Shown: one piece after another, positions 43,480 to 55,034 of the stretch
Position numbering within the stretch: the first letter of the stretch is position 1
Layout of the letters: every line of letters starts with the position of its first letter
NCBI GenBank assembly: GCA_948567375.1
Contig: OX419759.1
Location: 48,709,493 to 48,773,492 of the forward strand
Origin: Lunularia cruciata
Lineage: Eukaryota > Streptophyta > Marchantiopsida > Lunulariales > Lunulariaceae
DNA: 64,000 bases
Direction of reading: 5' to 3'
Made by a program: the position numbers and the translations under genes
The notes under the pieces: generated by a model
Told to the model about the DNA's origin: nothing
The model's input: only the letters and a program-made list of their open reading frames with translations
Database searches by the model: none

Positions 43480-45950
43480 GTAGTGGTAATGGGTTTGGAA
43501 TGGAAAGATTATTGGAGGGGAGTGCTAGAATGATTTGGAGTTTTCGTATGCATTGAAAGTTTGTTTTTATGTTAAAGTAAGCTTGGAAGTTATTTTATGT
43601 TATTGTGCCTTGGGAGTTTTATGTTACTAGCACTAAGGGATAATATCTTGACAAGAGGGAGTTGTGGAAGAGGAAGGGAACAAGGAGAACAAGGAGGAAT
43701 CTCAAAGAGGAGGGGTTTGCAGGTTAAGAGAAATGTTGATAGGAAATGCTTGGTAGAGATATGAGAATCTATCAAAGGATAGGGGGTAGAAAGGAGAAAG
43801 GAAAAGGAAAAAAGAGGGACTTCGTAACCAGAGGAGGGAAGCCTTCGTTTAGTATCATCTATTGGAACAAGACAAGAAGAAGAGTTAACTGAACTCTCGG
43901 GAGAGTTTTTGACAAAAGAGGGAAGAGAGAGTTTTCTCAAAGGAGGGCTTATGTGACAAGGAAGGGGTATGAGGGAAAGAAGAGGAAAGAGAGGATGGGT
44001 TTTCAAGAGAGTTTAGTAAAGGAATACAAGAAGAGTGTCGAAAGGAGAGAAAGGAAAAATAGAAATCGAGAAGGAGGACAAAGAGGAACCAAGAGAAGGA
44101 TTTCTGATAAAACATAGGACTGGAAAAATTGGAAGATTAAAAGGAGTTTTTCGAGAGGACAAGAGAAAATTGAACAAGAAGACAAGAAGTAGTATTGGAA
44201 GGAGAGTAAAGGCAAGGAAGTATTGAAAGGAGAAAAAAGTTAGAGGAATATTGAAAGGAATTCTGAGAAGGGTTTTTGAGAAGGATAGAAAATCAAGGAG
44301 ATAGGAGGAAATCAAACGGAAAGACACAAAGTAGTATCGGAAGGAAACTAAAGGCAGAGATGTATCAAAAGGAGAGAAAAGGCAAAGGAATATCGGAAGG
44401 AATTCTGAGAAGGACAGAAAATCAGGAATACAAGAGGAAATTGAAAGGGGAGACAAGACTAGGGTTTGGAGAAGAATCAAGAGCAAGGCAAGGAAGTAAA
44501 TAATAAATACTGAGTGAAGAGAGGAAGGGTTTTCAAGAGAATTCAAGAAATGAATACAAGAAAATTATCAAAAGGAGAGAAGAGGGAAGAGAAATTGAGA
44601 AGGAGGACAAGAAGGAACCAGGAGAAGGATTTCCAATAGAACATAGGATTGGAAAAATTGGAAGATTTAGAGGAGTTTCTCGAGAGGGAGACAAGAGGAA
44701 ATTGAGCTAGAAGACAGGAAGTAGTATTAGAAGGAGAGTAAAGGCAGAGAAGTATAGAAAGGAGAGAAAAGGCAGAGGAATATCGAAAGGAATTCTGAGA
44801 AGGGTTTTCAAGAAGGACAGAAAATCAAGAAGACAGAGGAAATCAAAAGGGAAGACAAGAGGAGGGTTTGGAGAAGAATCTAGAGTAAGGCAGGGGAGTA
44901 AATAATAAATATAGAGTGAAGAGAGGTTTGGTTTTAGAGAGAGTTCAGGAAAGGAATATAGGAAGAGTATCGAAAGGAGAGAAGAGGAAAGAGAAATTGA
45001 GAAGGAGGACATGAAGGAACTAGAAGAAGGATTTTCTAATAGAAGATAGGAAAATTGGAAGATTGAGAGGAGTTTTTGAGAGGAAGGAGGACAAGAAGAA
45101 ACCAGGAGAAGGAATTTTGATAGAACATAAGATAGGAAAAATTGGAAGATTGAGAGGAGTTTTCAAGAGGACATGAGAAACAAAGAAAACATCAAAGTCA
45201 AAGGATTTGAGGAATCAAGAATCAAAAGTAGAGAGTTAAGGAACCAAGAATCAAAAGCAAAGAGTTAAGGAATCAAGAAGAAGGCAGAGTTTGAGGAACC
45301 GTAAGAACAGAGAGTAGAGATTTTTGAGGATCAAAGAGAGTTTGTTGACAGGGAAGGATCAAAGAGAGTTTTGGTGATAGGGAAGGAAAGGAAAAAATGA
45401 AGAATCTTTGGCAGAGGCAGTAAAGGAGCAAAGGAATAGGCAGGAAGGATCAAAGGAGGTGATAGTGAAGGAAAGACAAAGAAACATTGAAGAATCTGTG
45501 ACAATGACAAAGAAGGATCAAGAGAAGTGAGAGGAGGCGTGAAAGGAGAGTGATCAAATACAGTATAGAAATAGAAAAGAAAGAAAAATCAAAGAAGGTT
45601 TTTGAACCATTGAAGGGAAGAGAGAAAGGTAATTTTTTAGAGGAAAAGAAAATATCAAGGGAAGTCAAGAATTGGAGTGGGAGGGAGGAATCTCAAAGAA
45701 GGAAGGATTGGATAGAAGGAAAAATTTTGAGAGAGAAGAGGGCCTGGACAAAAGAAGAGAGGAAGGAATTTTTTAGAGAAGAGGGTTTGGCCAAGAGTGA
45801 GTTCTTGAGAAGGTTTTGCTAGGACAGTGCAGTCTTGAAAGAGGTTTGGCTAGAGGAGAAACCTCTTGAGAGGAGAAGGGCTGGACAAGCAAAACTTTTT
45901 GAGAAAAGAGTTTGGCCTGGACAAAGATAGAGGAGGAACCATCGAAGGAT
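43480..45950 (+). repeat. Purine-rich degenerate tandem array
   Basis: For about 2.4 kb the plus strand is overwhelmingly A and G (GAGAAGG, AGGAAATTGA and the like). Long-period repeats are visible. One block (CGAAAGGAGAGAAGAGG, then GAAATTGAGAAGGAGGACAA, GGAACCAGGAGAAGGATTT, GGAAAAATTGGAAGATT) recurs near 44035, 44570, 44965 and 45090. A second block (AGGCAGAG, GGAATATCG, GGAATTCTGAGAAGG) recurs near 44230, 44380 and 44770. ORFs inside encode only Lys/Arg/Glu-rich peptides and are probably fortuitous. Confidence 0.75.
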
Positions 45951-46643
45951 TGTAACACCCATTTGTATATGTATGTAGTATTATGACATTTAGTTTGGTA
46001 TTACTAGTACTTGAGAGATATTATTTATATAGAGATAAAGGACGGTTCTACATTAGTCATGATTAGCTAAAGTTAGTCATAGTTAAGATAGAGGAGACCT
46101 TACTTTAGAGGAAGTGAAAAAGATGAACACCACTATTTTGGATTCTAGTGTGTTGACTTGGTATTATTCTTAGGTGTTTGGCTTTGAAGAAAGAGTTGAG
46201 AACTCTTGGGCCCCCAAACCTTTTTGTTTTGGATTCTTCTATAGTCCAAGGATGGTCCATGTGAAGGAATCCTTGACTTAGTGGTTGGGTCAAGATAAGA
46301 TCATATGCTTTGTGGAATATGCCAATGTGGATGGATACTCCTTTATACTTTTTGACTTTACTTGACTTTTAGTCTAGTAACTAGAGTTACTCCAGTAATT
46401 AATAACTTTGGTGCGTAACTATTTCACAAGTATATAAACTAGGGGTGAGGAGGTACTCATCATATCTTCATTTGCAACTATCTCTCTCTCATTGAGTTCT
46501 CTAATGAACAATGTCTTGATTCTTGGAGTGTTAGCCTTGGAAGAGTATGATGGAATTGGGGTTCCTTGTCTTCTTAGTCCATGGTGTGCTACTATTAATA
46601 GCCATCGGAGGTTCATCCTAAGTGAGAGACAAGCCAACTCACA
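45951..46643 (+). repeat. Gypsy-3 5' LTR
   Basis: It starts TGTAACACCCATTTG and ends AACTCACA. It is similar to both Gypsy-4 LTRs. TATA box TATATAAAC at about 46431-46439. Confidence 0.88.
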
Positions 46644-46645
46644 TT

Positions 46646-46664
46646 TTTGGTTCCGTTGTTGGGA
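46646..46664 (+). other. Gypsy-3 primer binding site
   Basis: TTTGGTTCCGTTGTTGGGA follows the LTR by a few bases. It resembles the TGGCGCCGTTGCCGG type seen in Athila/Tat-like plant elements, so an Asp/Asn-type primer is likely. Confidence 0.55.
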
Positions 46665-47396
46665 CCTCTCTAAAAGGCAAGATAATATTTCGCGTACAAT
46701 TCTATATTAGATAGAAGGAGACTATGAGAGCTCACTTGGAGAGAACTTTAGGGGAGGAGATGGCTAAATTTATGTTAGAGAACTTGGACCCATTTCTATA
46801 CCCTGTAGTTCATTATGATGTTTTTGAGTTGATTTTTTTCATCTTGTACACTTGAGAGGATTTGGATAGATTGTGTGAGGTGGATTGCAGATTTTGGAGA
46901 TTAAGGTGATTTTGTGCAAAATCTCAAGTTTTTGATATAGACTTGAAATTTCTACACATGATAACTTGGGTTATCTTTCAGTTATCACATTTGAAATTAT
47001 TGTGAGAATTACTATGCGCATTGGGCTAGAATTTTTGAAAGTTGATAGGGTAAACTGCTCTTGCAATTGCATGCTCTGTGCAAAATTGTATAGAGTCTGC
47101 CATTTCTTCAATTTTTTGAAGTGAGTGGGTGGTTTTCAAACCAAATCTAAAATATGTGTGTTGAATAGAAAAGTTTTTAGGCCAAATGGCTTAATGAAAA
47201 GATCTGAAATTTTGCTAGAAGGGACACCGTGGAGTTGTGATCAAGTGTGAAAAATTTCAAAGGACTATGACATACCAGTTGAGATATTTGAGTGACATTG
47301 TGAGGAAGGGTCAATTCTTTAAAGTTGAGATCCCATGCATGAGGAGTTTGAGAGCAACAAAAAGCATGTTTGAGTGTTTAGATTCATCTTGGGAAC
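46665..47396 (+). other. Gypsy-3 leader
   Basis: Non-coding sequence between the primer site and the first ORF. The matching part of Gypsy-4 is 60956-61800. No motif recognised. Confidence 0.45.
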
Positions 47397-47869
47397 ATGG
47401 AGGGTTATCAAAAGTGGAAATTGAAACTGTTCAAGGTTCTCCAAGGGTTTGAGGTGATTGTAAGGATGGATTTGAGGAAAAGAGAGTTTAGAATAGAATT
47501 TAAAGAGAGTATTGAGAGGATCCAAAAACCTACACCACTTGGAGGAAAGAGTGAGTCTAAGTGCTTTCTATGTGGAAAGAAAGAACAAAAGGCAAGTTCA
47601 TGTCTATTGACCTTTGAGAGCAAAAGATTGAGGGAAAAGAGAGGATTACTTGACTTGGGTTTGCATGTTGGACCTTCTTCACCAAGATTGGGAGGTAGAA
47701 GATCTAAGACCAACGAGTTATGTGAGGTTTGTGGAGTTGAAGGACTTCCAAAAGGACATGAGTGAGTGGAGTAAAAGCACTTTTGGAGACTTTTGGGAAG
47801 GATCTTGGAGAGTCTTAGTACAACTATAGAAATATTATCACCTTCATCAGCTAGTTCTCAAGATTAATG
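47397..47869 (+). pseudogene. Gypsy-3 upstream ORF with two zinc-finger-like motifs
   Basis: It starts ATGGAGGGTTATCAA at 47397, a start conserved in Gypsy-4. Motif one is KCFLCGKKEQKASSC, a CCHC-like knuckle with Gln in place of His (Gly-Tyr in Gypsy-4). Motif two is LCEVCGVEGLPKGHEC, broken here by a stop after KGHE at 47763-47765. The ORF would end at SSASSQD (47869). It lies before gag, where most Ty3/Gypsy elements encode nothing, and both copies keep it. Function unknown; nucleic-acid binding is a guess. Confidence 0.55.
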
Positions 47870-48101
47870 ATGGAGATAATCTTTTAACTTATGAATAAAC
47901 TATCCATGAGGGTTTGATTAATATGCACTCTAGGATTGATATTGTTATAGAAATCTTGGAATAACCTGAAACTTTTGTGCTCCCTAGGGTGGATTACTTT
48001 TAAATTGATTAGTCATGTATATACTATATTAGTTATAGAGTGAGAGAAAAGAAAAAAGAAAAAAGAAAAATTGAGAGAAAGAAAGATAGTGAGAGGTTAA
48101 G

Positions 48102-49340
48102 ATGGAAAAACTCCTTGTTTTCTTTGGCAAGGATGGAGAAGATGTGGAGGCCTTTGTGAGAGACTTCAAGAGAACTTGCATAAGAAAAAATGAGAGGAGG
48201 AAGAATGAGTAGGTCTCATTATTACTAGATTTCTTTGAGGATGCAGCACTTACATGTATGAGTCAGAATACCAAAAGAGAGAGAGGAGAGGTGGGGAAGA
48301 AGAGTCTTGGGAGAATTTAACTTCAGCACTCATTGAGAACTTTCTTTTAGATGAGAGTTATGAGAGATTGATGAGTGAGGTTACCTTTCTCAAACAAGGA
48401 GATGGAGAGAAAGTGAGAGTCTATGTGGAAAGAGTGGAGAAGTTAGAGTCCAAATTTTGCATAGTGTTGAGGAAGAGTGGAGATGATATGGATACTACTA
48501 TGATTGGCATAGGATATATGTTCACCAAGAATTCTTTGGGAGGGTTGAGACCACAAATTAGAAGCAAGGTGAGATATGAGAAACCTTCTTCCAAGGTTGA
48601 AGCTATCAAGATTGCAATTTGTATGGAGGAGAGTTTGGAAGGAGATGAGAGTGATTTGGTGGTGAAGAAGGTTGTGCATCCTCCTCAAGGTTACAAATAT
48701 GGTGGGACTTCAGATACTTTGGTGACAAGGGTTGCACTACAAGTAGTAGTTGCTCCAATTCTTGTACCCTTACAAAAGGATCCACTTCAAACCATCACAT
48801 AACAACTTGCAGATCTCAAGATCAATGTGGTGCAACTGTGGGAGGAAAGAGAGGTGGATTAGAATGTAGAGAGAGAGGGCATATGAGTTATGGAAACTAT
48901 CCATATAGAGGAGGCCAACCAGCCAACAATTTCACTGATAGAAATTGTTTTGGTTGTGGAGGAAGAGGCTATATCCAAAGGAGTTGCCCAAATTCCACTT
49001 ACCATGGAGGAAGGGATTATGAAGGAGCCAATAGAGTGAAAGAGAGAGGTAGTGAAACCCAAGTGGCTCTTAATCCAAACAAAGGTAAGGAGATAGCATC
49101 TATAGATGTGGTTAAGAGTAAGTATGAGAAGGGAGAGTGCTCAAATTCCAAGAGTCTTAATTTGGAGCTTTTTGTACAAGAGAAGAAGAGAGCTCATTTG
49201 CAGAGGATATGCACTCTTCTCAAGGATTTACATCTAGCAAGGATACTCCTATGTCTACTAGGAGCACTTGCACCTCAACATCATCACCAACAAAGACTCC
49301 AAGAAAGAAGTTGGGAATGGAGGACTTTTTGATATCAAAG
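48102..49340 (+). pseudogene. Gypsy-3 gag
   Basis: It starts at ATG 48102 (MEKLLVFFGKDGEDVEAF), conserved in Gypsy-4. The capsid region includes SALIENFLLDESYERLMSEV and GDGEKVRVYVERVEKLESKF, typical of retrotransposon gag. The zinc knuckle at about 48944-48990 reads CFGCGGRGYIQRSC, with the zinc-binding His replaced by Tyr. Stops and frame changes at 48211, about 48250 and 48800. Confidence 0.8.
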
Positions 49341-49770
49341 CAACAATGGAACTATAATGTCTTGGAGGATGTTGGTAGTCACAAGGCTAACATCCCAATG
49401 GGCTAACTGATTGCTTTGAATCCTACTTTGAGAAAAGAACTTAGAGGTGGTTTGAGTTCTACAAGAAGCAAGAGGAAGAAGGAAGCAAAAGCCCTAGTAT
49501 CAATGGGGGTGGTGGATGCCAAACCAACACCATGGGAGGCTTGTAAATATGCCTCCAAGATTGATCTGAGAGTGAATGGTCATAACATCAAGGATACATT
49601 GGTTGATGGATGATCAACAATGAATGCCATGTCAAAAAGGTTGATGAAGAAGTTAGGTATGATACACTCTAGACCTTCAACCTTTGTGGTGAGCATAGCA
49701 AACAAACAACATGTTTCACTAGTAGGGATGATGGATAAAGTGGTAGTTTCAGTTATATGAATTCAAAATC
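49341..49770 (+). pseudogene. Gypsy-3 protease
   Basis: VNGHNIKDTLVDG is followed by a stop where Gypsy-4 has Gly, then STMNAMSKRLMKKLGM. The active site is of the LVDGGS type common in plant Tat/Athila-like elements. The stop lies inside the catalytic motif. Confidence 0.7.
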
Positions 49771-49772
49771 TC

Positions 49773-51040
49773 ATGACTTTCCAAGTCTTGAAGGATTCAA
49801 TCTATGACTTCCTTCTTGGGAGGCCATGGTTGAGAGCAACACACACAATTGATCAATGGCACAAAGGGTACTTGAGTATTGGGTCATCAAACCATAGAGT
49901 CATAATTCTTGTGACTAACACCACCAACACTTTACATTTAGATATACAATCTTTTGATTATTGGGAATCAGATTCTGAAGAAGGAGCTTCAAGTGTTGAC
50001 ACAAGCATGGAAGAGGAGACTTTGATTGAAGAGGGTGAATCTGCATCTGATTCAGATGTGTATCCCTTGTATGCTATGGATTTTGTGCCTAAACTAGAGG
50101 TTTTGAAGGACCCAGATAAAACACCATTGACACTTGAGGAGATAGAGAGGAGTTTATCTATCCTCAAGTATAGCCCAAATGTTACCAAGGAGGAAAAGGT
50201 GAGATTTGAGGAGATTTTCTGCAAGTTCATCCATGTGTTTGCTTTTAGTTACAAGGATTTGAAGGAAGTCACCTTGGAGGAGCACAAGATAGAGGTGGAG
50301 TCACATGCAAGACCAATCTGCCAAAAGCAACATCACATTAGCCCACCAATATCTTTGGTTGTGAAGGAGGAGATTGATAAGCTCAAGGAGGTTGGATTTA
50401 TCTTTGAGGTGGAGAATTCAAAATGGATGTTTATAATTGTCATTGTGAAAAAAAATGGCAAGCTTTGAGTATGTGTGGACTACAAGAACCTTAACGTTGT
50501 TACCAAGAAGGACTACTACCCATTGCCATTCATTGATGAGATCTTGGAGGAGGTTGCAGGTCATGAGAGATACAGTTTTGGAGATGGTTATAGTGGATAT
50601 AACCAAATCAAGATTGCACCAAAGCATCAACAACTCACCACACCTTGGGGAACTTACGCTTCCAAGGTCATGCCTTTTGGGCTTTGCAATGCTCCATCCA
50701 CATTCCAACTGTTCATGAACAAGGTATTTGAACATTTCATTGGGAAATTTATGAGAGACTTCATTGATGATTTTTGTGTTTGTGGGAGCAAGGAGGAGCA
50801 CTTTGAGCACCTAATCAAGGTCTTTCAATGCTTGGATGAGGCAAGTGCATCACTCAATCCAAAGAAGTGCATTTTTGGATGTGAAGAACGTCTACTTTTG
50901 GGGCACATCATCTCCAACGATGGAATAGTAGTTGATCCTGAGAAGGTAAAGATGGAAAATCTCAGACCTTCCATTCCCTTCAATCTTGACAAAGTTACAC
51001 CAATTCTTGGGGATGGTTGGGTACTATAGGAGGTTCATCT
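49773..51040 (+). pseudogene. Gypsy-3 reverse transcriptase
   Basis: ORF 49773-50468 gives FLLGRPWLRATHTID, an acidic linker and the RT entry (EEIDKLKEVGFIFEVENSKW, VIVKKNGKL). After a TGA at 50466-50468 the frame continues with VDYKNLN-like sequence, YPLPFIDEIL, YSGYNQIKIAP, VMPFGLCNAPSTFQLF, DFIDDFCVCG (catalytic DD intact at about 50765-50775) and LLLGHIISNDGI. Confidence 0.85.
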
Positions 51041-51560
51041 TCTCATTTTCCAACAAGGCTTACGCATTGACATCTACATGAAGAAGGGTGAAGATTACAT
51101 GGTGATTTTGGAGGACAAAGAGGCTCTCAAAGCTTTTGAGGAGCTCAAGCAATCCCTTGTTGTAGCTCTAAATTCTTGCTAAACCTGATTGGAGTAAGCC
51201 TTTCACCCTCTACATTAATGCTTCCAATGTAGCTATAGGATGCACTCTTAGTCAATTAGACCAAGATGGGCATGATCATCCAATAGCTTATGCTAGTAGG
51301 TAGATGGTTTCAGCAGAGAAGAACTACTCTATCACAAAGAGAGAAGTTGGTGGTGATCTTTGGTCTCAAGAAGTTTAGACAGTACTTGATTGGAGGGAAA
51401 GCCACCATTGTCACAGGTCACAAGGCCTTGAAGTACATCTTTAACAAGCCTAATGTTGAAGGGGACTTGCAAGGTGGATGATACTCTTGTTTGAGTTTGA
51501 CTACTACACTATTGGGGATAGGCCAAGAAAGAAATATGCAAATGTTGATTTGTTATCTAG
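51041..51560 (+). pseudogene. Gypsy-3 RNase H
   Basis: KPFTLYINASNVAIGCTLSQ has Asn where the catalytic Asp lies in Gypsy-4 (YIDASN). KLVVIFGLKKFRQYLIGGKA and GHKALKYIFNKPNVE follow, where Gypsy-4 has DHKALK. Two catalytic acids are thus changed, plus frameshifts. Confidence 0.8.
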
Positions 51561-52196
51561 GGCCTATGATCATGATGGAGATGAGCCAGTGGATGATTCC
51601 TTCTCGGATAAGGAGCTCATGACAATCTCAGTCACTCAAGAGGTTCCAATGGAGTACAAGGAGATTGTGGCTTTTGTGACAAGAGGTAATTATCCAGAAG
51701 GGATGCATGCTAGGGAGAGGAAGGCTTCTTGCAGCAAGACCTAGACCTTACACAATGGTGGAGGATATTCTTTTTCACCGAGGAGAAAATGGTCTACTTT
51801 GAAGAGCAGTGGGTAAGGAAGAGTCCATCCTACTCATAAAGAAGTTTCATGAAGGTTTATTGTATGGAGTACACTTTGCAAGAAAGGTAATTGCTTTCAA
51901 GATTCTAGATGCAGGTTACCATTGGAGAGCGATTTTCAAGGATTATCTTTATTATTGCAAAACTTGTCATGTTTGTGAAGCTTTTGCTAGAAAATCTACT
52001 TACACTCCACCACTTAGATCAATTCCATTGCTAGGACCTTTTGAGAAGTGGGGAATTGATTTTGTAGGTCCTCTCAATAGACCCCAAGAAACAATCGATA
52101 CATTGTTGTAGTTACTAATTACCTTACCAAGTGGTTGAGGCTAGACCATTGAGGGACAAGAATGAAGATGAAGTTGGTAGATTTCTCTATGAGAAG
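51561..52196 (+). pseudogene. Gypsy-3 integrase, truncated
   Basis: The connection (MEYKEIVAFVTRGNYPEGM) leads to the HHCC finger (HEGLLYGVHFA ... YYCKTCHVCEAF), the first catalytic block FEKWGIDFVGPLN, then VEARPLRDKNEDEVGRFLYE. It breaks off into LTR sequence at about 52197. The second Asp and the Glu are deleted. Confidence 0.8.
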
Positions 52197-52387
52197 GTAC
52201 TCATCATCCTTTCATTTGCAACTATCTCTCTGTCATTGAGTTCTTTAGTGAGCAATATCTTGAGTCTTGGAGTGTTAGCCTTAGAGGAGTATGATGGAGT
52301 GGGGGTTCCTTACCTTCTTAGTCCATGATACACTATCATTAATAGCCATTAGAGGTTCATCTTGAGTGAGAGACAGGCCGGCTCACA
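52197..52387 (+). repeat. Gypsy-3 3' LTR remnant
   Basis: GTACTCATCATCCTTTCATT onward matches 46454-46643 of the 5' LTR, ending GGCTCACA. Only the last 190 bp survive. Confidence 0.85.
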
Positions 52388-52817
52388 AGACAGACAAGAT
52401 TGCCGCAATAGGAGAATTCTTGAAGTAGGACTTTGGCAAAACAAAGAATTCATGTTGTGAATTATCGTTGGAACTTAGCTGTGCTTGGTTAGTTTTTCTT
52501 CCTGCTTGAGCAGTTGTAGAAGCTCAATTATGGTCATTGTATAGTCTAGAACTGTTTGGCTTCTCCAAAGGTGTGTTTATAAATTGCAAAACTTGTCATT
52601 GTGATGAACTTTATGTGGCCCTTGGTGAGTGAATTTGCCCATTCTATTTTGTGAAGTGTTAGAGGAAGAGAACTCTATTTTTTAAGCTTCCAATCTAGCA
52701 TATGCAAATGGGTCAAGTCATTGCTCTGCACAAATTGAGTCCGGCCATATGATTTGTGGCTAGCTCTACACACCCCACTAGACCCAATTCTATAGACCCC
52801 ACCAAAGCTAAAAATGC
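52388..52817. other. Unassigned spacer after Gypsy-3
   Basis: About 430 bp without ORF or recognised repeat. Confidence 0.35.
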
Positions 52818-53997
52818 TAAACCCAATAATAACATACCATGAACAATAGCTAGTGCTACATGAAGGATAGCACTAATCCAAGAAGCTCAACACAAATAGC
52901 CATTGAGAAGTGTCTACCTCCAAGATAAACCTTAGGCAACTTGCTCCAGCAAGAGGCTACTGCCATCAAATCAAAGAGTAGAGCCAGCATTAGACAGCGA
53001 GAAAGCTTCTAAGTCACTAAAAAATAGGGCAGCCTAAGTGCAAGCAACCAGGTGCTCAGTGCATTCTCAAGACCATACAATCCCCGTGACAATGGCCTTT
53101 TGGATTTAATTGTGTAAGAATTATATCAAGCGCTTGTGATTTGTCACGGTCAGGTCAATGTCCCAATATGTTTGCAATAGTCTTCCAAAGCCTTTAGGAT
53201 TGGCCCCAACATATGAACAACCTAGGTCAACAAGGGTGGGTATTCCATAGGATAGTCCAATCCTAGCTCTTCTCTTGGGGTTGAGCCGGCCTTCATTTCT
53301 CCCTGTTGTGGTATTGGAGCCGCTTCCCAATTTTGGGGGTGGTCACAAACAGGTGTTGTGGCCATCAGAGTATGGTCCTCTATCCTTTGTGCCCCCCCCC
53401 CCCCCCCCCTCCCCCTCTAAACCCAATAATAACAGACCATGAACAATAGCTAGTGATACATGAAGGATAGCACTAATCCAAGAAGCTCGACACAAATAGC
53501 CATTGAGAAGAGTCTACCTCCAAGAGCAACCTAAGGCAACTTGCTCCATCAAGAGGCTACTGCCATCAGATCAAAGAGTAGAGCCAGCATTAGACTGCAA
53601 GAAAGCTTCTAAGTCACTAACAAATAGGGCAGCCTAAGCGCAAGCAACCAGGTGCTCGGTGCATTCTCAAGACCATACAATCCCCGTGACAATGGCCTTC
53701 TGGATTTATTAGTGTAAGAATTCTATCAAGTGCTTGTGATTTGTCACGGTCAGGTCAATGTCCCAATATGTTTGCAATAGTCTTCCAAAGCATTTAGGAT
53801 TGGCCCCAACATATGAACAACCTAGGTCAACAAGGGTGGGTATTCCATAGGATAGTCCAATCCTAGCTCTTCTCTTGGGGTTGAGTAGGCCCTCATTTCT
53901 CCCTGTTGTGGTATTGGAGCCGCTTCCCAATTTTGGGGGTAGTCACAAACAGGTGTTGTGGCCATCAGAGTATGGTCCTCTATCCTTTGTACCCCCA
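52818..53997 (-). repeat. 600-bp tandem duplication within a coiled-coil pseudogene
   Basis: Two copies start at 52818 and 53418, exactly 600 bp apart, with few differences. Each encodes on the minus strand the same piece (LMATTPVCDYPQNWEAAPIPQ ... VVHMLGPILNALEDYCKHIG). A run of 18 C (53392-53409) lies at the junction. 63330-63590 is a diverged third copy of the coding piece. Confidence 0.8.
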
Positions 53998-54059
53998 CTC
54001 CCCCCTCAATCAATTCATCCAAGTCTAAGGAGAGTTGTCCCCTTAAACCCTTCCCCTTT

Positions 54060-55034
54060 TTAACACTTGAGAACCTCCTCTCTTGAAATCACAAGGATGT
54101 CATCTAGACATCCTCAGGTACAGATACATGGGATAGAGTCACTGCTTGTTCCCCCTTAGAAGGCACCACAAGTGAGCTCTCACTACCTCAGCTTCTAGTG
54201 TCAAAGGAAGAGTCTTCTTGAGTTGTAGTTGGGATATTAGAATATCCTCCTCCTCATCCACCACAATGTTATCTTCTCTCTTGGTGGTGTGCTAATCCAA
54301 CACTTCCAACATCATCATAGCCACAAGGGTGGATAACACTTCCATACCCTGCTCCACCTTGCCTCCCTCTCCTTTAGAGGACACTTCAATCTGGGAGGAG
54401 GAAGTCTCTTGTTTTGGAGGTGCCTCCTTGTTCATCAAGGACAATTCCTTCTCCCCACCCACTTGGGGTTCTTCAACACAAGGAGTTCCTTGTAAGTGTT
54501 GGTCACTCCTCTCCTTGCTTCTCAACCCCAACCCACCTATGGATCATGAATTCTCTTCATTGGAAGAACTAATGACCTAAAGATTAGGTCGGTGTCTATT
54601 TCTTGATTGGGTTGGCATTGCGGTCACCTTTTGTTTGCTTGTGCAAACTTGTCTATTGGGGCCCATTTCCCAGTCTTTTGGCAATGTAGGAAGGCCTCCT
54701 TGTACTTCCTAGTCTCCATTGCATGTTTGGGTTGGGCTTGATGGTATCCCACCAAGTAGTAATGTGCTGGGAAGAGTATCTGCTCCTCCTTCTTCAACAA
54801 CCACATCCTGATGTAAAAATGCAAGAAAAACAAAGAGAGGAAGGTGTTCCTTCCTTGCATATAGAGTTGCTTTGTCATCTCTCAAGCACAATCATAGAAC
54901 ATTTTTGCCTAGTCCATGGGTTCTCCTTTATGTAGCAATTAGAAGAAAATGGCATGCCCATTGTTGACATAAGTTCTCCTCATTGGTTTGAAGAGCTTTA
55001 TAAGTGAGGTCACCACTATGTAACAAGTAGGACC
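54060..55034 (-). pseudogene. Coiled-coil family, N-terminal part, copy X
   Basis: The minus strand reads EMTKQLYMQGRNTFLSLFFL, then YYLVGYHQAQPKHAMETRKY and ALHCQKTGKWAPIDKF-like sequence (54900-54620), then an acidic, Gln-rich stretch (54530-54200). This precedes the piece in the 600-bp repeats, as expected for one gene. Stops throughout. Its 5' side is cut by Gypsy-4 at 55035. Confidence 0.45.

Larger units (their letters stand above)
45951..52387 (+). mobile_element. Gypsy-3: Ty3/Gypsy retrotransposon, plus strand, 3' end deleted
   Basis: There is a full 5' LTR (45951-46643), then primer binding site, upstream zinc-finger ORF, gag, protease, RT, RNase H and the first half of integrase. 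At about 52196 the integrase reading passes directly into the inner part of the 3' LTR (52197-52387), so about 1.3 kb including the integrase end and most of the LTR is deleted. Organisation matches Gypsy-4 in inverted orientation. No target-site duplication is evident. Confidence 0.88.

Noticed and set aside
43590-45012. Several minus-strand Ser/Leu/Phe-rich ORFs that look like membrane proteins
   Set aside because: They are the reverse reading of the purine-rich tandem array and have no independent support.
46419-46710. Short ORFs in the Gypsy-3 LTR, also present in the Gypsy-4 LTRs
   Set aside because: LTR sequence with TATA box and leader; ORFs differ between copies and have no domain.
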